A stretch of 64,000 nt of DNA, taken from positions 124,001 to 188,000 of the forward strand of contig NZ_AJKI01000040.1 of assembly GCF_000259075.1 (NCBI RefSeq). Reading direction: 5' to 3'. This document shows positions 1 through 7,630 of the stretch, piece after piece. Each line of letters opens with the position of its first letter. Within the stretch, counting starts at the first letter, position 1. Both the position numbers and the translations under genes were made by a program. Origin of the DNA: Marinilabilia salmonicolor JCM 21150. GTDB lineage: Bacteria > Bacteroidota > Bacteroidia > Bacteroidales > Marinilabiliaceae. The notes below the pieces were generated by a model. It worked only from the letters and a program-made list of their open reading frames with translations, was not told where the DNA came from and did not search any database.

Positions 1-1103
1 ATGGTAAAAATCAGACTACTGGCAATGAGTAGCCCAGCCCGAAATCCCATTGCTATCAGTAGGACAATAATGACAATGGCCACCGATTCAATCAGATTGA
101 TAGTGAAGTCGCTTATAGAATCTTGAACTTTGGATGGTTGGTCATAAATTTTATGGACTTCAATTCCGACCGGGATTTCGGGTTTCAGCTCTGTCAAACG
201 TGAATCTACCCGTTCTCCCAACTTTATGATGTTGTCGCCCGATTCCATGGAGATGGCGAGCCCCATTGCAGCTCTTGAGTTGAATGACAAACCGCTCTGT
301 TTGGGTCTATAGAAGTCTTTCGAAACGGTGGCGATGTCTCCCAGCCGAAAACTTCTGCCATCACCAGTAAAAATGTTTAGATTTTCCACTTCGGAAATGG
401 AACGCAATTTGGTGCCCACATTGATGCGCAACCTCTCTGTTCCGGATACTGCGCTTCCGGCATCTACTACTTCAGCTTCGTCGTTGAGTGTTTGAGCAAT
501 GGACATGGGGTTGATGCCCAAATTGGCAAATTTTTCTGCCGAGAAAGAGATGTTTACCACCTCGTTTTGTTCGCCGACTACTTCGATTCGTTTCACCCCT
601 TTAACCTGCAGTAATTCTTTTCGGAGGAAGTCGGTATAATTATCCAGTTCTTTGTAAGAATACCCATCGCTGCTGACAGCCAAAAATATGCCATATACGT
701 CGCCGAAGTCATCATTGACAATGGGAGTTCCAGCTCCGGCCGGCAACCCTGAACTGGCATCGTTCACTTTTCGTCTGAGGTGATCCCATATTTGGGGGAG
801 TTCCTCTGTTGTAACCTTTCCTTCGAGTGTTACAGTGATTTGTGACATACCTGGAATGGAGCGTGATTCTATGTAGTCGATGTTTTCGAGTTTTTGGATT
901 GCCTCTTCCATTAATTGGGTTACCTCCAGATCTACTTCTTCAGTAGAGGCCCCCGGGTAGGGGGTTATAACCACAGCAGCCTTTACCGGAATTTCAGGGT
1001 CTTCGAGCTTGCTGAGACTGGAGAATGAGCCAATGCCTCCAATTACCAGGATGGTTAAGAATGTGATGAGTAGTGATTTCTTTTCGAGTATTTTCTCTAA
1101 CAT
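1..1103 (-). CDS. RND-family efflux transporter, inner-membrane subunit (partial, N-terminal part)
   Basis: The minus-strand frame is open from an ATG at 1103 to the window edge, giving about 367 residues of a protein that normally has over 1000. It starts MLEKILEKKSLLITFLTILV, a short cytoplasmic N-terminus followed by TM1. A long periplasmic porter region follows, with the family-typical stretch AAVVITPYPGASTEEVDLEV and, further on, LGEQNEVV-like and GDIA segments. A second hydrophobic stretch (ESVAIVIVLLIAMGFRAGLL) marks the first membrane segment after the periplasmic loop. This is the AcrB/HAE1-type proton-driven pump that exports drugs, metals or other small molecules across the envelope. 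It begins 13 bp after the stop of the adaptor gene, so the two form an operon. The substrate cannot be read from the sequence. The C-terminal two thirds lie outside the window. Confidence 0.93.
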   Translation of the reverse strand, partial: MLEKILEKKSLLITFLTILVIGGIGSFSSLSKLEDPEIPVKAAVVITPYPGASTEEVDLEVTQLMEEAIQKLENIDYIESRSIPGMSQITVTLEGKVTTEELPQIWDHLRRKVNDASSGLPAGAGTPIVNDDFGDVYGIFLAVSSDGYSYKELDNYTDFLRKELLQVKGVKRIEVVGEQNEVVNISFSAEKFANLGINPMSIAQTLNDEAEVVDAGSAVSGTERLRINVGTKLRSISEVENLNIFTGDGRSFRLGDIATVSKDFYRPKQSGLSFNSRAAMGLAISMESGDNIIKLGERVDSRLTELKPEIPVGIEVHKIYDQPSKVQDSISDFTINLIESVAIVIIVLLIAMGFRAGLLIASSLIFT

Positions 1104-1116
1104 CGGTAACTGGTTT

Positions 1117-2172
1117 TTATAGTGAATGATTCTTTGAAAGTGGTTTTACCTGTTGCCCTTCCATCAGGGAGTGAACTCCTGCAACAATAATCAGGTCTTT
1201 TTCCTGTATTCCATTGATGATCTGTACGTGTCCGTTTTCGATGACTTCACCTGTGTTCACCTGGCATGCGGAAACTGTATGGTTTTGTTCGTTGTAAATC
1301 CAGACATTCGCTTTTCCGTCTTTGAAAAAGAGGGCTTCAGCAGGAACGGATACAGTTGTTGAGTGCCCAGTCTCAGTATTGTGGATGAATGCTCTGGCGG
1401 TCATGCCGGGTTTAACAGTGCGGGGATCCGGATTTTGCATTCTTAATTGTACATTGAACAACCCGTCGTCTCCGGCTTTTTGGGCCACCGATTTGATGGT
1501 TGCCGGATAGCGTTGTGTTACCTGGTGGTTGAGGCTCACCATGGCCTGCTGTCCTTCATGTAACTGGTTGATGATGGATTCAGCCACAGAAAAGTTCACT
1601 TCCAGTGTATTGGTTTCAATGATTACTAAGGCGGGTTCTCCCGGGGCAACCGTTTCATGGTTGTCGATGAGCTTTTGATGAATGTAACCCGAAAAGGGGG
1701 CTTTCAGCTCCGTGTCGGTAAGGGCATTGGCCGCACTTTTCCAGTTACTTTTGGAAGCCAAAAATCCGGCTTCCAGTTTGTCCAGGGAATTCTTCGGGAA
1801 TTTGCCTTGTTCATAGAGTTGTGAATATCTTTCAAATTCGCTTTTGGTCTGTTTGTATTGGGCTTCGGCAGCAAGCAGGCGGGTTTTGAAATCCCGCTTG
1901 TCCAGGACTGCCAGCACCTGACCTTTCTTTACATAGTCTCCCTCCGCGTAATAAAGGTGGTGCACTTGTCCGCCTACCCGGAAAGCCACAGATGACTGTT
2001 GATTTTCTTCAATCGTGGCATTAAATGACCTTTCATTAGTAGAGTGGGGGATATCCACTTTCTCTACTTTCACATACCGTATTTCCTTTTTTTGGTCTTC
2101 TGGTGTGTTCGAGCACCCGATACTCAGAAAGATAAGACCAACAATGGTCAGGGATAATAGTACTGTTCTCAT
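1117..2172 (-). CDS. RND efflux periplasmic adaptor (membrane fusion protein), lipoprotein
   Basis: A 351-residue adaptor of the HlyD/AcrA type that links an RND pump to an outer-membrane channel. The N-terminus is a lipoprotein signal with lipobox LSIGC (Cys about residue 20). The order is typical: a beta-barrel and lipoyl half motif (VAFRVGGQVHHLYYAEGDYV, about 63-82), a short coiled-coil hairpin rich in Q, E and K (about 95-140), the second lipoyl half (APFSGYIHQKLIDNHETVAPGEP), then beta-barrel and membrane-proximal domains (VKPGMTARAF). It is the first gene of a two-gene unit with the pump downstream. A Bacteroidetes-type -7 box lies about 45 bp upstream. An outer-membrane partner is not seen here and may be upstream of the pump's far end or elsewhere. 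Confidence 0.93.
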   Translation of the reverse strand: MRTVLLSLTIVGLIFLSIGCSNTPEDQKKEIRYVKVEKVDIPHSTNERSFNATIEENQQSSVAFRVGGQVHHLYYAEGDYVKKGQVLAVLDKRDFKTRLLAAEAQYKQTKSEFERYSQLYEQGKFPKNSLDKLEAGFLASKSNWKSAANALTDTELKAPFSGYIHQKLIDNHETVAPGEPALVIIETNTLEVNFSVAESIINQLHEGQQAMVSLNHQVTQRYPATIKSVAQKAGDDGLFNVQLRMQNPDPRTVKPGMTARAFIHNTETGHSTTVSVPAEALFFKDGKANVWIYNEQNHTVSACQVNTGEVIENGHVQIINGIQEKDLIIVAGVHSLMEGQQVKPLSKNHSL

Positions 2173-2213
2173 TTTCTTTTAGATTTAGATGTTGTTCTTC
2201 ATCTGTTTTTTTG

Positions 2214-2221
2214 CAAAAATA
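2214..2221 (-). promoter_or_regulatory. candidate -7 box for the RND operon
   Basis: On the minus strand the sequence reads TATTTTTG, matching the Bacteroidetes -7 consensus TAnnTTTG, 42 bp upstream of the adaptor start. A good -33 TTG at the usual spacing is not evident, so this is a moderate call. Confidence 0.4.
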
Positions 2222-2510
2222 GAAACTGAGAAAGGGGAGAACGTTTATTTTAAGTGGAAGGGGAAAATATCCGTGTTGAAGGGGAGAAATGAAGTGTTTA
2301 ATTGGAAAATTGGAAGGTTGTTGTAAGGAGGATGATGGAATGAAATTAAGGGGTGTTTGGGGTATTTTTTTGGAAGAAGTGTTAGTTCTTTGGAAAAGGG
2401 GAATAGGGGAATAGGAATTTGCCAGACCCGGGGAGGATTCTGATTATGGGATAAGGGAAATTGTGCGATTAGGAAATCGCACTTCCTGGGAAATTGCACG
2501 TCTTAAGAAA

Positions 2511-2584
2511 AGACACCCGGCGGGAATAAGCTAATAGTATCAAGGGCCATGAAGATAGAATTTACTATCCCTAACCGGGTGTCT
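2511..2584. repeat. 10-bp inverted repeat with 54-bp spacer
   Basis: AGACACCCGG (2511-2520) and its exact reverse complement (2575-2584) flank 54 bp. Inside the spacer the words ATAGTAT...ATACTAT-like (2534-2540 and about 2563-2569) suggest further partial pairing. It lies 39 bp beyond the stop of the hypothetical gene at 2623. It could be an RNA structure, a transcription end, or the remains of a mobile element; no T-tract is visible. Confidence 0.45.
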
Positions 2585-2622
2585 GTAGGATGGAAAGAAA
2601 AATTATGCTGTGTCTTTTTTGA

Positions 2623-3114
2623 TTATTGGCGGGGTGGGATGAGCTTGATTATTTGCCGGGGAGAGGGGTTGGTTGATTTGTGAGATGTGATGGCCGAACT
2701 ATTGGATGAGCTTGCGGTATCTGCCATTACATGATTCAACCGATGTGTTTTCTTATGTTGATGCAGAAAAGTATCGTAAAATCTGCATTGCTCAAAATAG
2801 GTTAATTTGATGTTGGTAGGGGTGAAGAGGTATTTCTTAAGGGTAAAACTCCATCTGCAACTACCACCCAAAGTTCGGATTCCCTTTATTTTGTAATAGT
2901 ATTCGAGCAGTTCGTCCGTATTGAACCGGTGATTAGTAATTTGGCGGAATTTAATTATTACCTCCTGTCTCTGCGATGATCCATCCGGGAAAAGGATAAC
3001 ATCGAGCAACATGGTTGCTTTTCTTCTCATCAATGCAGGGATTATTCTGCGAAAGAAGAAAACCACACAAGGCAACAAGAGAGCCACTAAAATAATTATT
3101 GTCAGATAGTGCAT
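2623..3114 (-). CDS. hypothetical protein with one N-terminal membrane segment
   Basis: A 163-residue protein I do not recognise. Residues 3-22 form a hydrophobic helix followed by RRIIPALMRRK, so it is probably anchored in the inner membrane with the remainder in the cytoplasm or exposed as a small soluble domain (about 35-125, with TMLLDVILFPDGSSQRQEV and a Tyr-rich LLEYYYKIKGIR). The tail (about 130-163) is Ser/Thr/Asn/Pro-rich and looks disordered. The gene's upstream region is interrupted 65 bp before the start by the IS4 element, so its native promoter may have been displaced. A real gene is likely from its length and sensible protein composition, but function is unknown. Confidence 0.6.
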   Translation of the reverse strand: MHYLTIIILVALLLPCVVFFFRRIIPALMRRKATMLLDVILFPDGSSQRQEVIIKFRQITNHRFNTDELLEYYYKIKGIRTLGGSCRWSFTLKKYLFTPTNIKLTYFEQCRFYDTFLHQHKKTHRLNHVMADTASSSNSSAITSHKSTNPSPRQIIKLIPPRQ

Positions 3115-3169
3115 TCAGTTGATTGAATTGTTTTGAATATGTACGTCGAAGGTTTGGGAAGGTTTCAGG

Positions 3170-4648
3170 ATTTTAAATTAGGGGTGGTCGAAAGATTTTC
3201 ATTGTCAATTTCTAAATTTCTATTCTGTATCAACAAAAAAAACGACTGAGTGTTGATAACTTTCTGTTAATTAATATTTTAATGTGATTTTTTGTCATGT
3301 TCTTTGTCAGATAACAAGAAAATATGTTTACCGAACAAAAAGTTAACATTCAAAAAGTATTAGGATTGATACCTGACGATCTTTTAGCCAGGTTAGGCCA
3401 AGACACAAAAGTTGATTACTGTGCCAAGGTCTTGTATGGACAAAGGATTTTCAATTTGCTCTTGTATGGTTTATTGACAACAGATAGAACCAGCCAAAGG
3501 ACACTGGAAGATCTTTTTGGCAGCCAACTGTTCAAGTCTCTTTTCAATTACGATGCGGATATGAAAGTATCACACAGCTCCATTTCAACCCGGCTTTCAA
3601 CTATTGATCCAGAATTTTTTAAGTTAGCCTATGAAGCAATTTACAGTGAGTTTTCGAAGTTTTTTTCAAAAGAAGAACAATTAAAGCATCGAATTATACG
3701 TGTGGACAGCAGCATGATAGCCGAAACATGCAATAAATTGGAGGAAGGCCTTTCTCCGGGAAACAAGAAAAGGAATGGCAAGGAATCTGTGAAGCAAATC
3801 AAATTCACAGCGGCTTTTGATGGATTAACTGCTTGCGCATTCGATGTTTTCACCCAATCCAAATATACCAGTGAAGATCGAGCCATCCCCGAAGTGGTGC
3901 TCAAAAATGCAATAAAAGGAGGCTCCCAAACTGATATTTATACTTTTGACAGAGGGGTTACTGCAAGCAAAACATTTGGTTCTCTTAACCAACAGAAAAT
4001 CTCTTTTGTAGGTAGATTAAAAACCAATAGAAAGTTTGAAGTTATAAACACAGATGAATTACCTGAATCTGAAAGAGATTTAGGGGGACTTACTCTTTTG
4101 AGCAGTCAAGTTGTCCATTTGTTTAATCATAATAAGGTAGATACAAAAGAGGAATACCGGTTGATAATAGCAGAGCGCAAAGAAAAGATCGATACAACAC
4201 CGCCAAACAATAAAGGCAAGGTCAGGAAGAAAGAAAACACCTTCGTTTTTATTACCAATAACATGGAACTATCCCCAAAGGAAATTGCTCAGATATACAA
4301 GCAACGATGGGACATCGAAGTCTTTTTCCGTTTTATAAAACAAGAGCTTAATGCAAGCCACTTTATATCTGTTAGTAAGAATGGGATAACTGTAATGCTT
4401 TATATGACTCTTATTGCAGCCATGCTGTTACAAATCTATAAAAAGATTAATGGGCTTGGTTATAAAACAGCAAAACGAAGATTTTCGATAGAATTATGGG
4501 AAACCCTCATTTCCATCATAGTAAAAGAATGTGGTGGGAATCCGGAGCGGATGAATAAAGCTTACTTCAAGCAATTTTCAATTCCTTGATTTTGACCTTA
4601 TGAAAAGTCGTCCCTAAATGCTTCTTTCGACCACCCCTAATTTTAAAT
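3170..4648 (+). mobile_element. complete IS4-family insertion sequence with target duplication
   Basis: The element proper is 3179-4639 (1461 bp). Its ends are a perfect 17-bp inverted repeat, TAGGGGTGGTCGAAAGA, at 3179-3195 and 4623-4639. Immediately outside both ends is the 9-bp direct repeat ATTTTAAAT (3170-3178 and 4640-4648), the target-site duplication. It encodes one intact transposase. Perfect ends and an undisrupted reading frame indicate a recent, probably still active, insertion. It landed between a hypothetical gene and the cold-shock-like gene without breaking any recognisable frame. Confidence 0.93.
3324..4589 (+). CDS. IS4-family transposase (DDE)
   Basis: A 421-residue cut-and-paste transposase that recognises the element's terminal repeats. 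The DDE catalytic residues can be placed: D near residue 126 in RVDSSM, D near 208 in YTFDRG, and E near 331 in the IS4 signature YKQRWDIEVFFRFIK, which fits Y-(2)-R-(3)-E-(6)-K exactly. Length and order are those of full-size IS4 members, with no frameshift or internal stop. The ATG at 3324 lies 145 bp inside the left end. The stop at 4589 is 50 bp from the right end, so this is the only gene of the element. Confidence 0.95.
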   Translation: MFTEQKVNIQKVLGLIPDDLLARLGQDTKVDYCAKVLYGQRIFNLLLYGLLTTDRTSQRTLEDLFGSQLFKSLFNYDADMKVSHSSISTRLSTIDPEFFKLAYEAIYSEFSKFFSKEEQLKHRIIRVDSSMIAETCNKLEEGLSPGNKKRNGKESVKQIKFTAAFDGLTACAFDVFTQSKYTSEDRAIPEVVLKNAIKGGSQTDIYTFDRGVTASKTFGSLNQQKISFVGRLKTNRKFEVINTDELPESERDLGGLTLLSSQVVHLFNHNKVDTKEEYRLIIAERKEKIDTTPPNNKGKVRKKENTFVFITNNMELSPKEIAQIYKQRWDIEVFFRFIKQELNASHFISVSKNGITVMLYMTLIAAMLLQIYKKINGLGYKTAKRRFSIELWETLISIIVKECGGNPERMNKAYFKQFSIP

Positions 4649-4675
4649 CCATTGTGTCCTGACCACTACTGGCAC

Positions 4676-4714
4676 TATAAAAAGAAAGGCCTGCCGGCAT
4701 TCCGACAGACCTTT
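4676..4714 (-). terminator. rho-independent terminator of the cold-shock-like gene
   Basis: Read on the minus strand, a 13-bp stem (AAAGGTCTGTCGG pairing with CCGGCAGGCCTTT through two G-U pairs) closes on a 4-nt loop and is followed by CTTTTTATAG. It lies 77 bp after the stop of the 4791-5303 gene. It is just right of the IS4 target duplication, so it belongs to the native chromosome or mobile block, not to the IS. Confidence 0.75.
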
Positions 4715-4770
4715 GACCTTAACCCTAACCCAATGGCAAATATAAGTCTGAAAATATGGGTGAACAAGTT

Positions 4771-4798
4771 TTTTATAAGAAAAATTTTTCTTATAAAA
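4771..4798 (-). repeat. perfect 28-bp palindrome overlapping a stop codon
   Basis: TTTTATAAGAAAAA followed by its exact reverse complement. On the minus strand the TAA stop of the cold-shock-like gene (4791-4793) lies inside the palindrome. It can fold into a 12-bp stem with a 4-nt loop followed by A/T-rich sequence, so it may be a first, weak terminator ahead of the stronger hairpin at 4685-4714, or a protein-binding site. Confidence 0.6.
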
Positions 4799-5303
4799 CA
4801 TTTTCTTTTGTGAGCTTTAGCTTTGCAAAAACATTAGACGGGTTATTGTTTTTATTTAGGAAATACTCCATTATAGGATTTGTATCGAGTTGATTAAAAT
4901 CCGTTAAAGCTTTCTCCTCTGGAAGGATTATAACCGGAAAGATAATACCTGTCTTGATATCGTTAATAAAATACCGGGATTTACTATAAGATATCCGGCC
5001 ATAGAATTTTATTCCCCTGGCCATTCGTTCTTTGATAGATTCGATTGTTGGATTCTCGATAAAAGTAAGGTGGCAGGCCTGATAGTCATGATCTTTGTTA
5101 TCTGAGGTTCTTAAACTAAAGGTTACCACATCGTCCTTGTGGGGACAAGTCATGGGCAGCTCTTTGGTTTGCCGGGCCCACAAAATCTGTTCATTTCTGT
5201 CATATTGGAAAAAGTAAGACTTTCCGGTAAGATCTTCTTTGATAAATCCGTAATTCTTGGTTACATCAAATTGGGTTACAACGCCTCTGTGCTCTTTGTT
5301 CAT
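4791..5303 (-). CDS. cold-shock-domain-like protein
   Basis: A 170-residue protein whose first 65 residues read like a cold-shock (OB-fold, RNA-binding) domain: HRGVVTQFDVTKNYGFIKED resembles the GxVKWFNxxKGYGFI signature, and YFFQYD sits where the second RNP motif (VFVH) would be. Residues 90-125 (GIKFYGRISYSKSRYFINDI) may form a second, more divergent beta-barrel. True CspA proteins are about 70 residues, so this is an extended form. It probably binds nucleic acid. It lies on the same strand as, and 97 bp downstream of, the DnaC-like gene, so it may be cargo or part of the mobile block, or simply its chromosomal neighbour. Its end is marked by a palindrome and a terminator. Confidence 0.6.
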   Translation of the reverse strand: MNKEHRGVVTQFDVTKNYGFIKEDLTGKSYFFQYDRNEQILWARQTKELPMTCPHKDDVVTFSLRTSDNKDHDYQACHLTFIENPTIESIKERMARGIKFYGRISYSKSRYFINDIKTGIIFPVIILPEEKALTDFNQLDTNPIMEYFLNKNNNPSNVFAKLKLTKENVL

Positions 5304-5400
5304 ATAGGTTTAACGATGGTTTGAGTGCTAAAGATGGTGATTTTTATTGACTCAGATATACCCTAAAACAAATTATCCGAAAACCAGATTTGATGTTTTT

Positions 5401-6021
5401 TTATTTTCTTTTGTCGGGAGTTTCGGCGGGGAATGCGATGAGATTGCACATTTCCCGTAGGCGCGAACGAACTCTTGGCCCATAGATGTCTTCAATTTCA
5501 TCGGCAGAGAGGTTGGTGGTAAAATGTGTTAATCTGTGATGGCGGGTGAAGTTTTCATAACGGGAGAGAATGATTTCTGCCATTACGTTACATTCCTTTC
5601 CGTAATGGGTAAGAATCTGTTCGGTTCCGAGGTCGTCAAAGCAAAACGTTTTGATGATTTTGGATTTTACACCCGCCAGGTAGGTGATACCAGAATATCG
5701 GCGAAGGATTTCAAACCCTTCTTTTTCAAATTCAAAAGCAATGTCGCGACATGGTTTCATGAAATGGGGTGCTTGTTCTCGTGAAAAATGTCGCATTAGA
5801 TTCATAAGTGAAGTCTTACCGCTGCCAACCGGTCCGGAGAGGAGAACCCCTTTTTGGAGATTTATGCCTTTGAGGTCAGCTGTGGCTTTGTCGCGAAGAA
5901 ACCATGCCAATAGTTTTCCTATCACCTGGGTATCGTTAGGGTATAGGAGGAAGAAATTTCCATACGTTTCTCTTCCTTTTTGTTGGAGGTATGCGAATGC
6001 TTTTTGGTAGTAGGGGGACAT
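5401..6021 (-). CDS. DnaC/IstB-like AAA+ ATPase
   Basis: A 206-residue P-loop ATPase. Walker A is GPVGSGKT near residues 64-71, Walker B is FCFDDLG near 126-132. A sensor-1-like Thr/Asn (HFTTNLSA) and a C-terminal arginine-finger region (YGPRVRSRLREMCNLI) complete the AAA+ fold. This is the pattern of DnaC-type helicase loaders, which bring the replicative helicase onto DNA. It follows a replication-initiator-like gene on the same strand, as is usual for phage and integrative-element replication modules of Bacteroidetes. Its N-terminal helicase-binding part is short (about 40 residues). A chromosomal DnaC role is less likely because the rest of the block looks mobile. Confidence 0.82.
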   Translation of the reverse strand: MSPYYQKAFAYLQQKGRETYGNFFLLYPNDTQVIGKLLAWFLRDKATADLKGINLQKGVLLSGPVGSGKTSLMNLMRHFSREQAPHFMKPCRDIAFEFEKEGFEILRRYSGITYLAGVKSKIIKTFCFDDLGTEQILTHYGKECNVMAEIILSRYENFTRHHRLTHFTTNLSADEIEDIYGPRVRSRLREMCNLIAFPAETPDKRK

Positions 6022-6060
6022 GGCGTTGGAGATTTAAGGGGATTAGATCCTAAGAAGTTG

Positions 6061-6153
6061 GGCATGGAGCATGGAGCATAGTGCATGAAGAAAAAGTGCA
6101 TAAGGCATGGGGTATAGAGCATGGATCAAGGGGCATGGTGCATGGAGAAGGGA
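6061..6153. repeat. degenerate GGCATGGAGCAT repeat tract
   Basis: Between the DnaC-like and initiator-like genes the plus strand carries about nine imperfect repeats of a GCATGGAG / GCATGG(T/A)G word over some 90 bp (GGCATGGAGCATGGAGCAT at 6062-6080, then diverging copies to 6153). Short open frames over this tract are produced by the repeat. It may be a slipped-strand array or an initiator-binding region; function unknown. Confidence 0.6.
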
Positions 6154-6216
6154 ATGTGGGGGTTTGGAGGTTAGGGGCTGAGTGTTGGAAGAGGCTTTGT
6201 TGTTCATGGTATGAGA

Positions 6217-6918
6217 TTAGAGAGGTGTGTTGTATTTTTTGTTTTGGTTGAGTTTGTGATTTCCCGGAATTTGGTGAGGTGTCTTTTTTCTTCGTTTTTT
6301 TGTTTTTGGGGGGTTGAACTTCGGGATGTTGATGATCCAGTTACGGGCGGCGGCCTTCCAGTTGGTGATTGGGTTGAATGAATTGTTGAGCCAGTTTCGT
6401 GCTTCATAGTAATTGAAGAATTTTTCTGCTTCCATATCCGGAGCTTTTTTTTCGTTGAAATAGATTCTGACGTGTTGCAGATTGGTTGGAGCACCCAGGT
6501 TCGCTGATTTTTCATTTTCAGGGGCGTAAGCGTTGAAATTTTGAATTTGAAAATCATTTTCTGACTTTTTATATATTGGTTTATTGTTTATATGTTTATA
6601 AAAAGGGGGCATGACTTGTTCCCTAAATACACTAGTCGGGAACATGTAAATTTTACTGCCGAAAACTCTTGAAGTTGACTGTTCATATTTGAAGTATCCC
6701 CAGTCGGCCATTTCCCTGATTGTTTTTGCATAGGTCTTAGGCGATTTGATTTTGGCTTTTTGCATGATGAGATCCCTGTTTACCATAATGGGGTTTGTGA
6801 ATCCTGCATGGTTCCATTCCCTGAAAAGTGCCAGGTAGATCATTACATGGTAGGGGCCGAGTCGTTTGTCGTGATCGAACACCGCGAATATTAGATTTAG
6901 GTGTTTGATGTAGTTCAT
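6217..6918 (-). CDS. replication-initiator-like (DnaD-type / winged-helix) protein of a mobile element
   Basis: A 233-residue protein. Residues 1-100 read like a winged-helix DNA-binding domain (GPYHVMIYLALFREWNHAG, then KIKSPKTYAKTIREMADWGY, the recognition helix and wing common to phage replication initiators). The C-terminal third has the DnaD-like pattern FFNYYEARNWLNNSFNPITN followed by WKAAARNWI and a basic tail (KTKKRRKK). Such proteins load DnaC and helicase at an element's own origin. It lies upstream of the DnaC-like gene on the same strand, separated by 195 bp holding the GCATGG repeat tract. Assignment is by motif pattern only; the exact family name is uncertain. Confidence 0.65.
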   Translation of the reverse strand: MNYIKHLNLIFAVFDHDKRLGPYHVMIYLALFREWNHAGFTNPIMVNRDLIMQKAKIKSPKTYAKTIREMADWGYFKYEQSTSRVFGSKIYMFPTSVFREQVMPPFYKHINNKPIYKKSENDFQIQNFNAYAPENEKSANLGAPTNLQHVRIYFNEKKAPDMEAEKFFNYYEARNWLNNSFNPITNWKAAARNWIINIPKFNPPKTKKRRKKTPHQIPGNHKLNQNKKYNTPL

Positions 6919-7630
6919 TGAGTGGTTTTTGTTTGTTTTTTTGTCCCGAATGACTTTTTTACATTGATAAATAGGACTAAACTATGATGCCTTTTTACAA
7001 AAATGTGTTGTAAGATGTTCTTTTTGGCATTCCGTGTGTCGCCGTAGCTTTAGCGTTTCACCTTCGGCAAGCCTTTGGCGACCGATGGGAGGCACTGCCC
7101 CAAAAAGGAACCAAATCCCGATTATGGTTTTTGAGAGTTTTTGGCAAAAACTTTACAAAACCTATATCGGGACTAGTCCGCCATGTTGTTCTTTTTGGCA
7201 TTGCCCCAAAACGGGAACCAAAAAAGTCTAGTCCGCTTTATCCTATCCCCCCGCGAAAGCCAAAATTTCCGGCCTAAGTGTCGTATCCCGCATAAAATTG
7301 TGCACCAAGTATCATTGATTTTACTTTTTTCTGCATGATAAAAAAATCACGTAGCTAAGGCTATGCTCTTTTATTGTTCTTTTTGGCATTGCTCCAAAAA
7401 GAACCAAAAAGGTCTAGTCCGTTTAAACCTATCGGCCCGCATCAGGCTTAATTTCCGGCTGGCCCGCAATCCCTGAAGCCGCCCATTAAGCCTTCTCGCC
7501 ACCGCCGGCCCGGAAAACGGACGGGCCCGCGCGCCTTTTAGGTAGTAAGCCTCGTTTTGGTGTAAGGCATAAATCAAAAATTAGAAAAAAGGTTGATAGT
7601 GGATTTTGAACGAATTGGGGTTTCCTATTC
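6919..7630. other. 712-bp non-coding region full of short dispersed repeats
   Basis: No credible gene. It holds two clear and one split copy of a hairpin repeat (7016-7182, 7186-7247, 7373-7440), a GC-rich stretch (7428-7520, with GGCCCGC and GGGCCCGCGCGCC words) unlike the A/T-rich surroundings, and an inverted pair TCCCGAT (7116-7122) / ATCGGGA (7166-7172). Open frames here read through repeats. Confidence 0.65.
7016..7440. repeat. three copies of a TTCTTTTTGG hairpin repeat
   Basis: Copies B (7186-7247) and C (7373-7440) share TTGTTCTTTTTGGCATTGC, then C(C/T)CCAAAA, (G/A)GAACCAAAAA and GTCTAGTCCG. Copy A (7016-7182) has the same outer parts, TGTTCTTTTTGGCATT and GGGACTAGTCCG, but its inside is interrupted by unrelated sequence. 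In copy C TTCTTTTTGG (7377-7386) can pair with CCAAAAAGAA (7393-7402). These look like dispersed REP-type elements that have accumulated in the mobile block. Confidence 0.7.

Larger units (their letters stand above)
2173..2622. other. 450-bp gene-poor region with purine-rich strand and inverted repeat
   Basis: No convincing gene. From about 2225 to 2460 the plus strand is strikingly rich in G and A (many GGGGAA, GGAAA and GGAGG words). An open frame on the minus strand (2245-2499) is a consequence of this bias. Further right lies a perfect 10-bp inverted repeat: AGACACCCGG at 2511-2520 and CCGGGTGTCT at 2575-2584, separated by 54 bp. Confidence 0.6.

Noticed and set aside
2245-2499. 84-residue open frame on the minus strand
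   Set aside because: It is the complement of a purine-rich tract; composition is Phe/Pro/Leu-rich without any domain, and there is no promoter or ribosome-binding site.
6061-6153. CRISPR array
   Set aside because: The GCATGG repeats are short, imperfect and unspaced; no regular spacers and no cas genes are present.
6204-6557. 117-residue minus-strand open frame
   Set aside because: Shadow of the initiator-like gene in another frame.
7371-7577. 68-residue open frame ending in an aromatic-rich tail
   Set aside because: The tail is the translated TTCTTTTTGG repeat; such tails are typical artefacts of that repeat.
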